Of a stretch of 24,789 bases of DNA, positions 1 to 8,456 are shown in pieces. A program made the position numbers and the translations under genes. This stretch comes from Patescibacteria group bacterium (GTDB taxonomy: Bacteria; Patescibacteriota; Minisyncoccia; Phycocordibacterales; Phycocordibacteraceae): assembly GCA_004296925.1 (NCBI GenBank), contig SCVI01000047.1, forward strand, positions 1-24,789, given 5' to 3'. How positions within the stretch are numbered: the stretch's first letter is position 1; each line of letters begins with the position of its first letter. Below the pieces are notes generated by a model that was given only the letters and a program-made list of their open reading frames with translations, did no database searches and was not told the DNA's origin.

Positions 1-3
1 TAA

Positions 4-1059
4 TTATAAAGCCTTAATCAAAGCCTCAACTTTACTCACCATATCTTTGAAGTTAAACTTTTTTAAAGCAGTTTCCTGTCCAGCTGCTCCAATTCTTGCA
101 CGAAGATTTTGATCTTCGAGTAAGGCAAGTAATTTGGTTGAAAAGTCTGATTCGGATTCCGCCAAAAAACCATCTACACCATCTGAAATCACATGAGGCA
201 TTTCACCGAAATTACTAACGACCGTGGCAACGCCACATGCCATATACTCGAGCATTTTTAGAGCAGTTTTACTCTCGTTCCATGGTCCGTCGCTCCTATG
301 AGGAAGGACTCCTATATCAAACTTTTGAATTGCGCTCGGTACGCAGTCACTGTCTAACCAGTCCAACTCATCGATGAACTCTACGTTAAGACCATGAATA
401 CCTGTGAATAAGTCATAGACACTTTTATTTTTCAAAGATCCTATTATCCTAAAAATGAAGACTGGTGGGTTCCGTGTTAGCAACTCTCTAAAGATTCTGG
501 CAAGAATTGTTAGTCCTTCTATGTTGTGGTGGGCCGTCCCCACCCATCCAATTACTAATGGATACTGTTCTGGCTCGTACACCTTTGTGAATTTCTTATA
601 AGCGTCAACATCCAAAGATATATGAAGTAAGTGCACATTCGAATTAAACTGCAAGGCCCATTCTCTTTGACCGTGCGACGAGACGATGACCGCGTTTGCC
701 ATTGAACTAAAAAGCCTAGTCTTGAAATAATTATGTAAGTAAATTGGGTCGTCAAAATCAAAAATCATCTTGTTCCGAAAGAACATAAGGTAAAAGAATA
801 TTGCTGTAGAAAAATACTTGTTTGCAATGGCACGCTGAAGAAAAATAATATCTCCTTTTCGAATAGAAACTATCGATCGTAGCATCCGGAAAAGAACCGG
901 ACCTTTTCTTGGCCATGGAGTTTTCGAAATTATAGGGATTGGTGGACTATGCACCACGGTGTCGAAACCTCTCAATTTCAGCTCTTCAGCGACCATGAAG
1001 GCCCTCAAGCGTGAACATCCTTCTTCTCGTCCAGTATATGTAAAAAAATGTATGGTCAT
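4..1059 (-). CDS. Glycosyltransferase, GT4-like (GT-B fold)
   Basis: This 351-residue protein probably transfers a sugar from a nucleotide- or lipid-linked donor onto a growing surface glycan at the cytoplasmic face of the membrane. The N-terminal half carries a DFDDP motif at about residues 101-105, seen in one subgroup of GT-B transferases. The C-terminal half has the donor-binding pattern of GT4 enzymes: GWVGT near 171, then an acidic pair around E262 and E271 followed by a MACG motif near 273. It starts at an ATG 5 nt after the stop of the preceding glycosyltransferase, so the two are probably co-transcribed. It is the last gene in the window and its stop lies 3 nt from the left edge. The family assignment is secure; donor and acceptor cannot be told from sequence. 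Confidence 0.88.
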   Translation of the reverse strand: MTIHFFTYTGREEGCSRLRAFMVAEELKLRGFDTVVHSPPIPIISKTPWPRKGPVLFRMLRSIVSIRKGDIIFLQRAIANKYFSTAIFFYLMFFRNKMIFDFDDPIYLHNYFKTRLFSSMANAVIVSSHGQREWALQFNSNVHLLHISLDVDAYKKFTKVYEPEQYPLVIGWVGTAHHNIEGLTILARIFRELLTRNPPVFIFRIIGSLKNKSVYDLFTGIHGLNVEFIDELDWLDSDCVPSAIQKFDIGVLPHRSDGPWNESKTALKMLEYMACGVATVVSNFGEMPHVISDGVDGFLAESESDFSTKLLALLEDQNLRARIGAAGQETALKKFNFKDMVSKVEALIKAL

Positions 1060-1064
1060 ACTGA

Positions 1065-2204
1065 CTAGTGTATTTTCTCAATTATTAAATTGGCACGTGC
1101 AATCCATGTATATTTTTTAGCATCTTTTCTCGCCTTTGCGCCACGAGCTACTGCAGTCCCGAATTCGAGCATCGTTTCCTCCATACCCGCCACCAGTTCA
1201 GCGATGTCGTTTGCAGCGACGAGTTTAGCGTTAGTGTCATCGAGAATTTCTCTTACACTTGGTAAATCAGAAGAAACGATTGGTACCCCACTAGCCATAT
1301 ATTCGAATACCTTCAAAGTTGAGGCGTATTTCTCATGAAGAGTATCTTTCAAATAGTTCATTACGACTGAATCACAAGAAAACAAATAGATTGGCACCTT
1401 ATGACGAGGGACATGATCTACAACAATAATAAAACCTTTAGGTATAACTCCTTTCTCAACCGATAGTTGTACGTACTCCCTGCCGGAACTTCCAACCCCT
1501 ACAAGCAATAGTCTTGTGTTTGGGTATCTACTGGAAAGCACTGCAAAGGCCTGAATTATGCCCTCCACACCCTTGGAAACTCCCATGTTGCGGAAAGCAC
1601 CGATATAACCGAACACGAATGAATTCAAAGGAACACCGATAACTTCTCTACTGTGTTGTATAAATTCACTCGAATGCTCATCAAAAAAAATGTCGTCTAC
1701 TCCATTCTGTGCCGTAAGCACCCTTTCCTTTCTAATTCCTCTCTCCACACACAAGCGATGCATTGCATCAGTTGTGGTAACAATGTGCGACGGACCAAAT
1801 TTAGCAATCAACCAACGAAAACTTCCTATTTGTTCATGGATTTCGAAAATGCGGACAGTATCTCGACGTAAAAAAAGAGTCACGAAGACATCACGTGTAT
1901 AATACATATCGACACTTTTCCCTCTCATATAAGTTTGCACTTTCACAGCAAACATTAGAACTGAAAGAACAAAACCTATTCTAGTGTTGGTCCTAATTAC
2001 AGGAAGAGCTAGCGTTGTAATTTTAAACGAATGAGGAATTTTATAATAATTGAAAGGATCCTCAGTTATGGTATTTTCTCTAGCTGGAATAATTAACTCA
2101 ACTTCGTGACCTGCTTTGGAAAAGGCATTACAAAGGCTCATAATTGCTCCCCCGTGAGCTTTTTCTGTGGGAAGTCGGATGGAAGCGAGATATGCTATTT
2201 TCAT
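1065..2204 (-). CDS. Glycosyltransferase, GT4 family
   Basis: The protein has 379 residues and the GT-B layout. The N-terminal domain opens with MKIAYLASIRLPTEKAHGG, a typical acceptor-side start with the glycine-rich loop of GT4 enzymes. The C-terminal domain contains FGYIGAFRNMGVSKG and later STLKVFEYMASGVPIV, the donor-binding acidic/ASG region. It should act on a membrane-linked glycan intermediate in the cytoplasm. The ATG start is 2 nt after the stop of the methyltransferase gene, and its own stop is 5 nt before the next glycosyltransferase, which places it in the middle of an operon. Sugar specificity is unknown. Confidence 0.9.
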   Translation of the reverse strand: MKIAYLASIRLPTEKAHGGAIMSLCNAFSKAGHEVELIIPARENTITEDPFNYYKIPHSFKITTLALPVIRTNTRIGFVLSVLMFAVKVQTYMRGKSVDMYYTRDVFVTLFLRRDTVRIFEIHEQIGSFRWLIAKFGPSHIVTTTDAMHRLCVERGIRKERVLTAQNGVDDIFFDEHSSEFIQHSREVIGVPLNSFVFGYIGAFRNMGVSKGVEGIIQAFAVLSSRYPNTRLLLVGVGSSGREYVQLSVEKGVIPKGFIIVVDHVPRHKVPIYLFSCDSVVMNYLKDTLHEKYASTLKVFEYMASGVPIVSSDLPSVREILDDTNAKLVAANDIAELVAGMEETMLEFGTAVARGAKARKDAKKYTWIARANLIIEKIH

Positions 2205-2206
2205 AA

Positions 2207-2842
2207 TTAACTGTTCAATTTTTCAAACAAAAAGAATCGGTGCGCCGGATCATCCGCATGTTTTGTAAAAATTTTCAAGCGAAGATTCGTTGACTGCGCA
2301 TGACTAACAAGCCATTGTATTGAATGATTTTTCTTACCAAGTTCCCAATAATGTTCTCCATTAAATACGTGTGTTTTCCAAAAAAATGGCAACTGGAAAA
2401 AAAATTCGAAGCGCTTAAAAAGTGGAATTTTCCCTATCAAGGAAAAAACCCATCCAGGATGAGGGAGTGATACTAGAACATGTGTTCTCGCCACTCGAGC
2501 CATCTCTTTTAGTGCGTGAGGAACATCTTCACTTTTTAGATGCTCAAGCACCTCAAAAGCACATACAACGTCATAGGAGGTGTCTGGCAATGGAATCTCC
2601 AGTACTGAACCAACAATATCTGGCTCTAAATCCGTGGCTATATCAAGGGTGCTAACAACACATCCTTCATTTTTTAACTCACGCGACACGGTGCCAGTGC
2701 CGCATCCTATCTCAAGAATGGTTTTAGGAGAACAAGAACGTACCAGTGCAATTTGATGATAATACGACATCCAGCGATCAGTGTTACGGTACGCGGACCC
2801 AGAATAATGTTTTTTCTCTACTTGTTGAATATAATTTGCCAT
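2207..2842 (-). CDS. SAM-dependent methyltransferase, class I (Methyltransf_11 type)
   Basis: This 211-residue protein has the class I methyltransferase core. Motif I, ILEIGCGTGT, lies at about residues 42-51 and binds S-adenosylmethionine. An acidic turn (TLDIA) follows at about 70, and FEVLEHL at about 94-100 is characteristic of the Methyltransf_11 group. Its place inside a glycosyltransferase cluster suggests that it methylates a sugar of the glycan or a lipid-linked intermediate, although small-molecule or quinone-type substrates cannot be excluded. The start is an ATG with 39 nt separating it from the previous gene; no strong Shine-Dalgarno sequence is visible there. Confidence 0.87.
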   Translation of the reverse strand: MANYIQQVEKKHYSGSAYRNTDRWMSYYHQIALVRSCSPKTILEIGCGTGTVSRELKNEGCVVSTLDIATDLEPDIVGSVLEIPLPDTSYDVVCAFEVLEHLKSEDVPHALKEMARVARTHVLVSLPHPGWVFSLIGKIPLFKRFEFFFQLPFFWKTHVFNGEHYWELGKKNHSIQWLVSHAQSTNLRLKIFTKHADDPAHRFFLFEKLNS

Positions 2843-2881
2843 AACATAAGCATACCGTACACAATTTGTAGGTATAAATAT

Positions 2882-3778
2882 TTACAATGAATAGGCTTTC
2901 TGAATACAAGGTATCAGTTTCTGAAGCGAATGATGTTCACGAACATACTCAGGAGAAAGAGGAAGATTTTTAAGAGCGAGGTCGGTGGTATCTACGAGGC
3001 AACCACAGGCTGCGGCCTCCAAAACCACTTTGTCCAAAGAGCCTGTTTCACTGCGGTGGATAAGCTTTGCGGCAGTGAGATATTCATCGCGAAGCCCTAA
3101 TTGCGTGAGTCCACCTAGAAAAGTAACTTGGACACCGAGCTCACGCGCGAGCGCCGTAAGGCGCTCGCGTTCACCACCCTCTCCTGCTATACGAAGGGCG
3201 ACATCTGCATCTTTTGCCGCGTGAATTGCAAGATCGTGTCGCTTGCTCTTCATCAAACGCCCGACCGAAAGTAAGTGAGAACCACGTTCAATACGTGAAT
3301 CTGGTTTGAAAAAATCAGTATCAATTCCATGTCCCGTGACATGTACTTTTTTAGATGACAAACGGAAACTTTCCTTTGATGCCGTAAAGATGGCATTCGA
3401 AAACATAAGAGCAATTCTTAATTTCATGTCTGTACTTTTATGCGTGTACCACAAACCGATTCTCTTTTTCGTGAGTTGCCACCACCAACCAACAAGAACA
3501 ATATAAATTGGATTCATGTGTACAAACACATGATCGTATTGTGTACGTAGTTTCCAAACAAGTCCTATAAAACGAACCGCGTAGACTACACTATTTCCCC
3601 CATTCTCTTTACCAAGTGAATGAACATGAATGTTCTTCGGGAGTGAGTGTGTACCTTCCTTTAAACAAATAACTTCAATAGACTCAAAATGCTTTGAAAA
3701 TTCCTCAAGCCATCGATGGAAAAATCCTAATATCGGGTCATGCGTGTCAACGATTTGTGTAACAACAAGAAGTCTCAT
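2882..3778 (-). CDS. Glycosyltransferase, GT4-like, short form
   Basis: At 298 residues this is shorter than the usual 350-400 of the GT4 family, mostly through reduced loops; both halves are still recognisable. The C-terminal domain shows HLLSVGRLMKSKRHDLAI (about 164-181), the nucleotide-binding start of GT4 enzymes, then RIAGEGGERE and the SLDKVVLEAAACGC donor-binding segment at about 243-256. The N-terminal domain includes a hydrophobic segment VLVGWWWQLT that may lie against the membrane. Its ATG overlaps the stop of the HAD phosphatase gene as ATGA, indicating translational coupling. It most likely adds one sugar during surface glycan synthesis. Confidence 0.85.
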   Translation of the reverse strand: MRLLVVTQIVDTHDPILGFFHRWLEEFSKHFESIEVICLKEGTHSLPKNIHVHSLGKENGGNSVVYAVRFIGLVWKLRTQYDHVFVHMNPIYIVLVGWWWQLTKKRIGLWYTHKSTDMKLRIALMFSNAIFTASKESFRLSSKKVHVTGHGIDTDFFKPDSRIERGSHLLSVGRLMKSKRHDLAIHAAKDADVALRIAGEGGERERLTALARELGVQVTFLGGLTQLGLRDEYLTAAKLIHRSETGSLDKVVLEAAACGCLVDTTDLALKNLPLSPEYVREHHSLQKLIPCIQKAYSL

Positions 3779-4347
3779 GGAAGTTCAAGGAGTGAATGAA
3801 TCACCGCATGTCGCCCCGAAGGAGCTTCTCCATCTCGTCGTATTTCAAAGAGCGAGACTTCAGGGCAATGCTCTTTAATAGAATCGAGTTGAGTAGCCAA
3901 ATCATCCACCACTATATAGGGTGCGGAATAATTCTTTAGGATAGATTTGAGAGCAATTCCCTTCTCTCGGTCATGGGCATACTCAACCGTTTGAAGCGGG
4001 AGATTACTCAACGAGCTTTCTATCTTGGATTCAATCCAAGATTTGTGCCCAAATGAAAGAATGACGGAATCATTTCCGTGATTCTTTAGAAATTCAACAG
4101 CGTCTGGAAAAACAAATTTAGAGAGTTCACCAGGAGCAAATATCAGCTTCCCTTCTGAGCAAAGCTCGTTTAACTTTTCCCATAATTCCATACGACCACT
4201 CTGACCACGAATACTTCTATCTCGCTTTGTTGATGCGACCTCTAATATTTGCTCTCTCAACTCACGAACCGCTGGATAGTCAGCAATGCTCGGAGTGAAG
4301 GAATCGGTATCTAAAATTGTACGGTCAAAATCTAGAAAATACGTCAT
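3775..4347 (-). CDS. HAD-superfamily hydrolase (phosphatase-like)
   Basis: This 190-residue protein carries the four HAD motifs. Motif I is DFDRT with D6 as nucleophile and D8 as acid/base. Motif II is the serine in ILSFG (about 97). Motif III is the lysine in REKGIAL (about 133). Motif IV is VVDD (about 146-149), which binds magnesium. It probably dephosphorylates a small phosphorylated metabolite in the cytoplasm; a sugar phosphate would fit the context. It is coupled by ATGA overlaps both to the YvcK-like gene before it and to the glycosyltransferase after it. The precise substrate cannot be inferred. Confidence 0.84.
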   Translation of the reverse strand: MTYFLDFDRTILDTDSFTPSIADYPAVRELREQILEVASTKRDRSIRGQSGRMELWEKLNELCSEGKLIFAPGELSKFVFPDAVEFLKNHGNDSVILSFGHKSWIESKIESSLSNLPLQTVEYAHDREKGIALKSILKNYSAPYIVVDDLATQLDSIKEHCPEVSLFEIRRDGEAPSGRHAVIHSLLELP

Positions 4348-5447
4348 AGAAATGATTGCACAATAGACGCAATCTTCTTAGGGTCGTGCCGAATAATACT
4401 CCTCTCTATTGCATCCCCTTCAATTTTAGGAAGCGCTACGATATCTGCAATTGAGCTACGTATCACAGTTTCGTCTTCTCCGAGATCATCTATCGTAGGG
4501 AACGCTTTTTTGCCTGCATAATAGTTTAAAATATCTTCAGACAGTTCTCCTGTATGCACAACGATACAATCGGGTCTTCGTCCAACGTATCGAGTAATTT
4601 CCTCAACATGTTTTGAGGCTGTATAGCCTGGAGTTTCAGCTGCAGTACTAAAGAGGTTCACAAAATATATAATTTTTGCATTTGAACGCTTCACTGCATC
4701 AGTGAGTCCTGGAACTGCAAAGTTCGCCAGTGTTGAAGTATACAAATCTCCTGGTCCTAAAATAATAATGTCGGCTGACTCTGCTGCAAGCTCCGCTTCG
4801 TCCGACAACGCAACATTCTCTTTCGTACTCAAATTAATTATCGGTGTACCGCCTGGGGGTCGTGCATTTATAGTGTGTTGACCAACAAGTTTTTCTCCAT
4901 TCTCAAGCTCAGCTATCAAGGTTGCTGGGTGCTCAGACACCGGTACTACGTATCCCTTCACACGCAATATTTCAGAAGTTGCGCGTATCGCTGCACCTTC
5001 TGAACCAAGTTTGTCAGTCAAAGCAGTCAGGAGTAAGTTTCCAAGATTATGACCAGCGATGTCTCCTTTTGAAAATCGGTACGTAAACAGATCTCGAAGC
5101 AATGTCCCGTCCTTTGCAAGTGCAACGAGCGCTTGTCTGGCATCTCCAACCGGAAGGTACCCATACGAATCCCGTAATCGGCCTGTTGAACCACCGTCAT
5201 CTGCAACTGAAACAATGGCAGAAAGCGAGATGTTAGATATTGATTTCAATGCTGAGAGAGTCACAAAGGTACCGGTACCACCACCAATGGTGACGATACG
5301 CTTCGCATTTACAATAAACTTATGTCCTGAAATAACTGCATTCTTCACTGCATGATAGCGACTCCCGGGAGTTTTTGAGGGCATAAAAATTGCTTTGAGA
5401 TGTGTTCGTACGCGTCTAAAAACTTTGAATTGTGGTTTCTTACTCAT
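4344..5447 (-). CDS. YvcK/CofD-like protein (gluconeogenesis factor family), copy 2
   Basis: The protein has 367 residues and belongs to the YvcK/CofD-like family. In Bacillus, YvcK is needed for normal wall synthesis on gluconeogenic carbon sources and binds UDP-sugars. The Rossmann-like start TIGGGTGTF lies at about 53-61, followed by SVADDGGSTGRLRD, GDARQAL, RFSKGDIAGHN and GPGDLYTS, all family signatures. It differs from the neighbouring copy by a basic N-terminal extension of about 48 residues ahead of the glycine-rich loop. The ATG overlaps the stop of the other copy as ATGA, and its own stop overlaps the HAD gene the same way. The two copies share patches of identical DNA (see findings). 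A CofD-type transferase activity is unlikely without other coenzyme F420 genes. Confidence 0.9.
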   Translation of the reverse strand: MSKKPQFKVFRRVRTHLKAIFMPSKTPGSRYHAVKNAVISGHKFIVNAKRIVTIGGGTGTFVTLSALKSISNISLSAIVSVADDGGSTGRLRDSYGYLPVGDARQALVALAKDGTLLRDLFTYRFSKGDIAGHNLGNLLLTALTDKLGSEGAAIRATSEILRVKGYVVPVSEHPATLIAELENGEKLVGQHTINARPPGGTPIINLSTKENVALSDEAELAAESADIIILGPGDLYTSTLANFAVPGLTDAVKRSNAKIIYFVNLFSTAAETPGYTASKHVEEITRYVGRRPDCIVVHTGELSEDILNYYAGKKAFPTIDDLGEDETVIRSSIADIVALPKIEGDAIERSIIRHDPKKIASIVQSFL

Positions 5448-6427
5448 AGGAGTGTTTTAAATATTTCAGAAATTTTTTCAGGATTATGCCGAATAAAACT
5501 CCGTGGCACAGTATCCCCCTCTAATTGTTGCGCTTCCACAACATCAGCGAATACACCGCGAATAATGTTGTTGTTTTCGGGTAAGTCATCAACAACTGGG
5601 AATTCATTTTCGTCAGCGTAGCGTTTCAAGATTTTTTCAGGAAACACACCTGTGTGCAAGACAACAATATCGGGTTTTCTTCCTATGTGACGTTCTATCG
5701 CGTCAATATGATTCTGTGCACTGTAGCCGTCTGTTTGGCCAGCTTTCGTGAAAAGATTCATTATGTAAACGAGTTTTGCTTTTGAAGTTTTCACTTCCTC
5801 AGATAATCCTGATACAACAAAATTCGCCAGCGTTGAAGTATACAAATCTCCTGGTCCTAATATCAAAACATCAGCTTCATGAACCGCATCTTTTGCATCA
5901 TGAGAAATATCAATCGAAGTTTCAGCTGTGAGAGATTTTATTGGTGATCGTCCATAAACTCGCTCATCAATATTGTGTTCACAAGTAATTGACTCTCCGT
6001 TTTCAAGTTCAGCAATCAATGTTGCGGGTGTATCGGATACGGGCACCACCCTCCCTTCAACTCTGAGTATCTGCGATGCAGCCTCAATAGCTTCTGAGTC
6101 TGTACCTAAGATATCAGTCAGTGCTGTTAAGAATAAGTTACCAAAATTGTGTCCTGCGATATCGCCTTTCGAAAATCGATAATTAAACAAGGCACGCATG
6201 AGTGTTGCGCCGTTTTCGTCAGCAAGTGCAAGGAGTGCCTGACGTGCGTCTCCAAGTGGCAAAAACCCATAACCATCTCTAAGACGTCCTGTTGAACCAC
6301 CGTCATCTGCAACTGAAACAACTGCTTTCAGTGAAACAGACGGAATGTGCTTAAGTCCTGACAAAACAACAAATGTACCGGTTCCTCCACCAATGGTTAC
6401 AACTTTTTTTTGTTGAGATTCTCCCAT
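5444..6427 (-). CDS. YvcK/CofD-like protein (gluconeogenesis factor family), copy 1
   Basis: This 327-residue protein is close to the usual length for bacterial YvcK. It has TIGGGTGTF (about 11-19), SVADDGGSTGRLRD (about 38-51), GDARQALLAL, FSKGDIAGHNFGN and GPGDLYTSTLANF, which form the nucleotide-sugar-binding pocket of the family. The known role is control of carbon flow into the cell wall through UDP-sugar binding, which suits a location directly after a UDP-sugar dehydrogenase and among glycosyltransferases. It begins at an ATG 12 nt after the dehydrogenase stop, with no obvious Shine-Dalgarno sequence, and is coupled to the second copy by an ATGA overlap. Confidence 0.91.
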   Translation of the reverse strand: MGESQQKKVVTIGGGTGTFVVLSGLKHIPSVSLKAVVSVADDGGSTGRLRDGYGFLPLGDARQALLALADENGATLMRALFNYRFSKGDIAGHNFGNLFLTALTDILGTDSEAIEAASQILRVEGRVVPVSDTPATLIAELENGESITCEHNIDERVYGRSPIKSLTAETSIDISHDAKDAVHEADVLILGPGDLYTSTLANFVVSGLSEEVKTSKAKLVYIMNLFTKAGQTDGYSAQNHIDAIERHIGRKPDIVVLHTGVFPEKILKRYADENEFPVVDDLPENNNIIRGVFADVVEAQQLEGDTVPRSFIRHNPEKISEIFKTLL

Positions 6428-6439
6428 AGATAACGCGGA

Positions 6440-7273
6440 CTATTGGGCACCGTATACCCCTTTCAATAACTGCTCGTCTTTACCGCTATTTTGTAACAAC
6501 TGTTTATTTTTTTCTTCAAAGTATTTCAATGCTTTAGTTCCCACTTCGTCTTGCACTGTACCTGCATAGAACTCATTAAATGCCGCTATATCCTTAATAA
6601 AACAATATCCTCCTGCACCTCTCCCACCCTCAAAGTTCACACCGAGATGGTTCGGTCCAATACGTGGATCGGCGCCGAACGCTTCGCGGACTTTCTCGTA
6701 ATCGGCACCAATAGAATTCGAAACATCGAAGAGCATGTTCGCAAAGACAACTTTCATTGCAAGAAAAATATTTCCTGCATACTTAATAAGTTCACTTTCT
6801 CTAGAAGAAACAATTGTATTGAAAGGAGCTTTGGGAAATGTTTTCAATACAATCTCTGCTGCATCTTGGTGTTGCGGCGTATCCTTTGGAATACCGATAA
6901 TATTTCTGTCAGGATTCTTTACGTCCTCGTTCGCTGAACGCGCTCTCAAAAACTCTGGAGATTGCAAAACTATCCTATCTGGATACATTGCCTGAATTTT
7001 CTCAGTGTACCCAGGGAGCAAGGTTGATTTCAATACTGCTATTTTCCCTGCACCAACTAATCCAACAACTTCCTCAATAATGGAAGCATCAAAACCATCT
7101 GGAGTTGTAGGAGTTGGAACCGCAATGAGCACAATGTCGCAGAGTGCAATGGCGTCTTTATTTTGTATATATGGCTCTTCCTTAGAGTAACGAACAATCT
7201 CGTACCCACGTGCTTCATAATCGTCGGCATATGCTTTCCCGATAAAGCCCTGTCCAATAAAGCCAATCTTCAT
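6440..7273 (-). CDS. UDP-glucose/GDP-mannose dehydrogenase family protein lacking the C-terminal domain
   Basis: Enzymes of this family oxidise a nucleotide hexose twice to the uronic acid using NAD. The chosen ATG gives 277 residues starting MKIGFIGQGFIGKAYA, the NAD-binding Rossmann loop; an upstream start would add 43 residues that match nothing. Catalytic positions are kept: E107 in SPEFLR, K164 and N168 in IKYAGN, and C224, K227 and D228 in GGYCFIKD. Full-length members have about 400-450 residues and end with a separate substrate-binding domain; here the frame closes shortly after the catalytic cysteine and the next gene begins 12 nt later. It may act on an unusual substrate, need a partner, or use a compact pocket. 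The context supports sugar-nucleotide supply for the glycan cluster. Confidence 0.85.
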   Translation of the reverse strand: MKIGFIGQGFIGKAYADDYEARGYEIVRYSKEEPYIQNKDAIALCDIVLIAVPTPTTPDGFDASIIEEVVGLVGAGKIAVLKSTLLPGYTEKIQAMYPDRIVLQSPEFLRARSANEDVKNPDRNIIGIPKDTPQHQDAAEIVLKTFPKAPFNTIVSSRESELIKYAGNIFLAMKVVFANMLFDVSNSIGADYEKVREAFGADPRIGPNHLGVNFEGGRGAGGYCFIKDIAAFNEFYAGTVQDEVGTKALKYFEEKNKQLLQNSGKDEQLLKGVYGAQ

Positions 7274-7280
7274 AGTGCGT

Positions 7281-7286
7281 ATGATA
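7281..7286 (-). promoter_or_regulatory. Possible -10 box (TATCAT) just upstream of the dehydrogenase start
   Basis: On the minus strand TATCAT lies 7 nt before the chosen ATG, inside a 40-nt gap between genes. No convincing -35 hexamer is present at the usual distance. If it works, the transcript would be leaderless or nearly so. The match is weak and could be chance. Confidence 0.2.
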
Positions 7287-7313
7287 CTAAAAGAAACGCG
7301 TTTATGCGATTCT

Positions 7314-8447
7314 TTAAGTAATACACTTCGTGAGTGCCTCTTGGTAACAGGAAAGATATTTTTCAAGTCGTTGAGTGTGGTTGAGTGCCTCTTGCTTGGC
7401 ACGTACTCCTAGGGCATTAAGTAGATTGTTATCGAGCACGAGTCGCTCAATACCACGCTGAATTGACTGAACGGTGCCATCAACTACAAGCACCGAATCC
7501 TCATCCTTAATGATGTCTTGCACGATACCGACATCAGTCGCAACAATTGCCAACCCAGAAAGTGCCGCCTCAATAATTGCAACACCGTATCCTTCATAAC
7601 GAGAAGCGTGCACAAAAACATCTGCTTCGGCGTAATATGGGGTTGGATCCTGCCAACCTACAAAGTGGACTCGACTTCCTACACCTTTTTGAATTACCAT
7701 TTTCTCGAGTTTCAACCGTTCAGGACCATCACCAACGATTGTAAGTATAGTATTTGGAATCTTTGAAACGGCATCAATAATCAGATTAATTCGCTTTTCT
7801 CGTGTAAGTCGCGATACTGCTACAAGACGAATCGCTCGTGTAATTCGAGGGTTCTTGGCAGGAGCGGTTACCTCACGTGAGACAAATAGAGGAAGCACGG
7901 TGCTTGATACCTGTGTAACTTTTCGCACACTCTTCTGTATTCTCAAAGAAACGACTCGGATACAGCTCGCATTTCTTAAGACATACCAGGCAATACACAC
8001 TTCTAAAAGTCTCTGGAATGATTCACATATAAAGCCGAGCGAGAAACAGTCAGTATGGAGTTGTATCTGAATTGGTATATCTTTTTTACGAGCAAAATTA
8101 AGACCAAGTAATCCAATAAAAAACGGATCTTGTGTCGAGACAATATCTATCTCGGTGCCTAGTAAGGAACCTAATAATGTACGAGCTTTAAAAAATGTAG
8201 AAACTTTACCTTTTCCCCCAGCGGTAACAACTCGAACATTGGGTGCTAATTGTAATTCCCTTTCTTCACCTCTATGAACAACGACGATCAGAAGATTTTC
8301 AAAAAGAGTTCCGTATAGAATCATTCTCTCTGCTACCGAGGATCCTACTTCAAAAATTCGAGCATCCCCAGAAAGCATTAATACGCTCAACGGCTTCTTG
8401 GAAGTAGTTTGCGGTACATCACTCGAAGTAGATGATTCCATGTTCAT
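7314..8447 (-). CDS. Glycosyltransferase, GT4 family
   Basis: This 377-residue protein has a GT4 C-terminal domain beginning with IRLVAVSRLTREKRINLII (about 206-224), then TILTIVGDGPERLKLE and VFVHASRYEGYGVAIIEAA, whose EGYGVAIIE matches the E-x7-E donor-binding motif. The first 20 residues are serine/threonine-rich and may be disordered; an ATG two codons later is an equally possible start. The N-terminal domain resembles acceptor-side domains that bind lipid-linked sugars. It follows another glycosyltransferase after 9 nt and precedes the UDP-sugar dehydrogenase by 40 nt. Sugar specificity is unknown. Confidence 0.9.
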   Translation of the reverse strand: MNMESSTSSDVPQTTSKKPLSVLMLSGDARIFEVGSSVAERMILYGTLFENLLIVVVHRGEERELQLAPNVRVVTAGGKGKVSTFFKARTLLGSLLGTEIDIVSTQDPFFIGLLGLNFARKKDIPIQIQLHTDCFSLGFICESFQRLLEVCIAWYVLRNASCIRVVSLRIQKSVRKVTQVSSTVLPLFVSREVTAPAKNPRITRAIRLVAVSRLTREKRINLIIDAVSKIPNTILTIVGDGPERLKLEKMVIQKGVGSRVHFVGWQDPTPYYAEADVFVHASRYEGYGVAIIEAALSGLAIVATDVGIVQDIIKDEDSVLVVDGTVQSIQRGIERLVLDNNLLNALGVRAKQEALNHTQRLEKYLSCYQEALTKCIT

Positions 8448-8456
8448 ACTATTATT

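Noticed and set aside
7274..7402. Upstream 43-residue extension of the UDP-sugar dehydrogenase
   Set aside because: It precedes the conserved MKIGFIG start, has no family similarity and would overlap the end of the previous gene; the ATG at 7273 fits.
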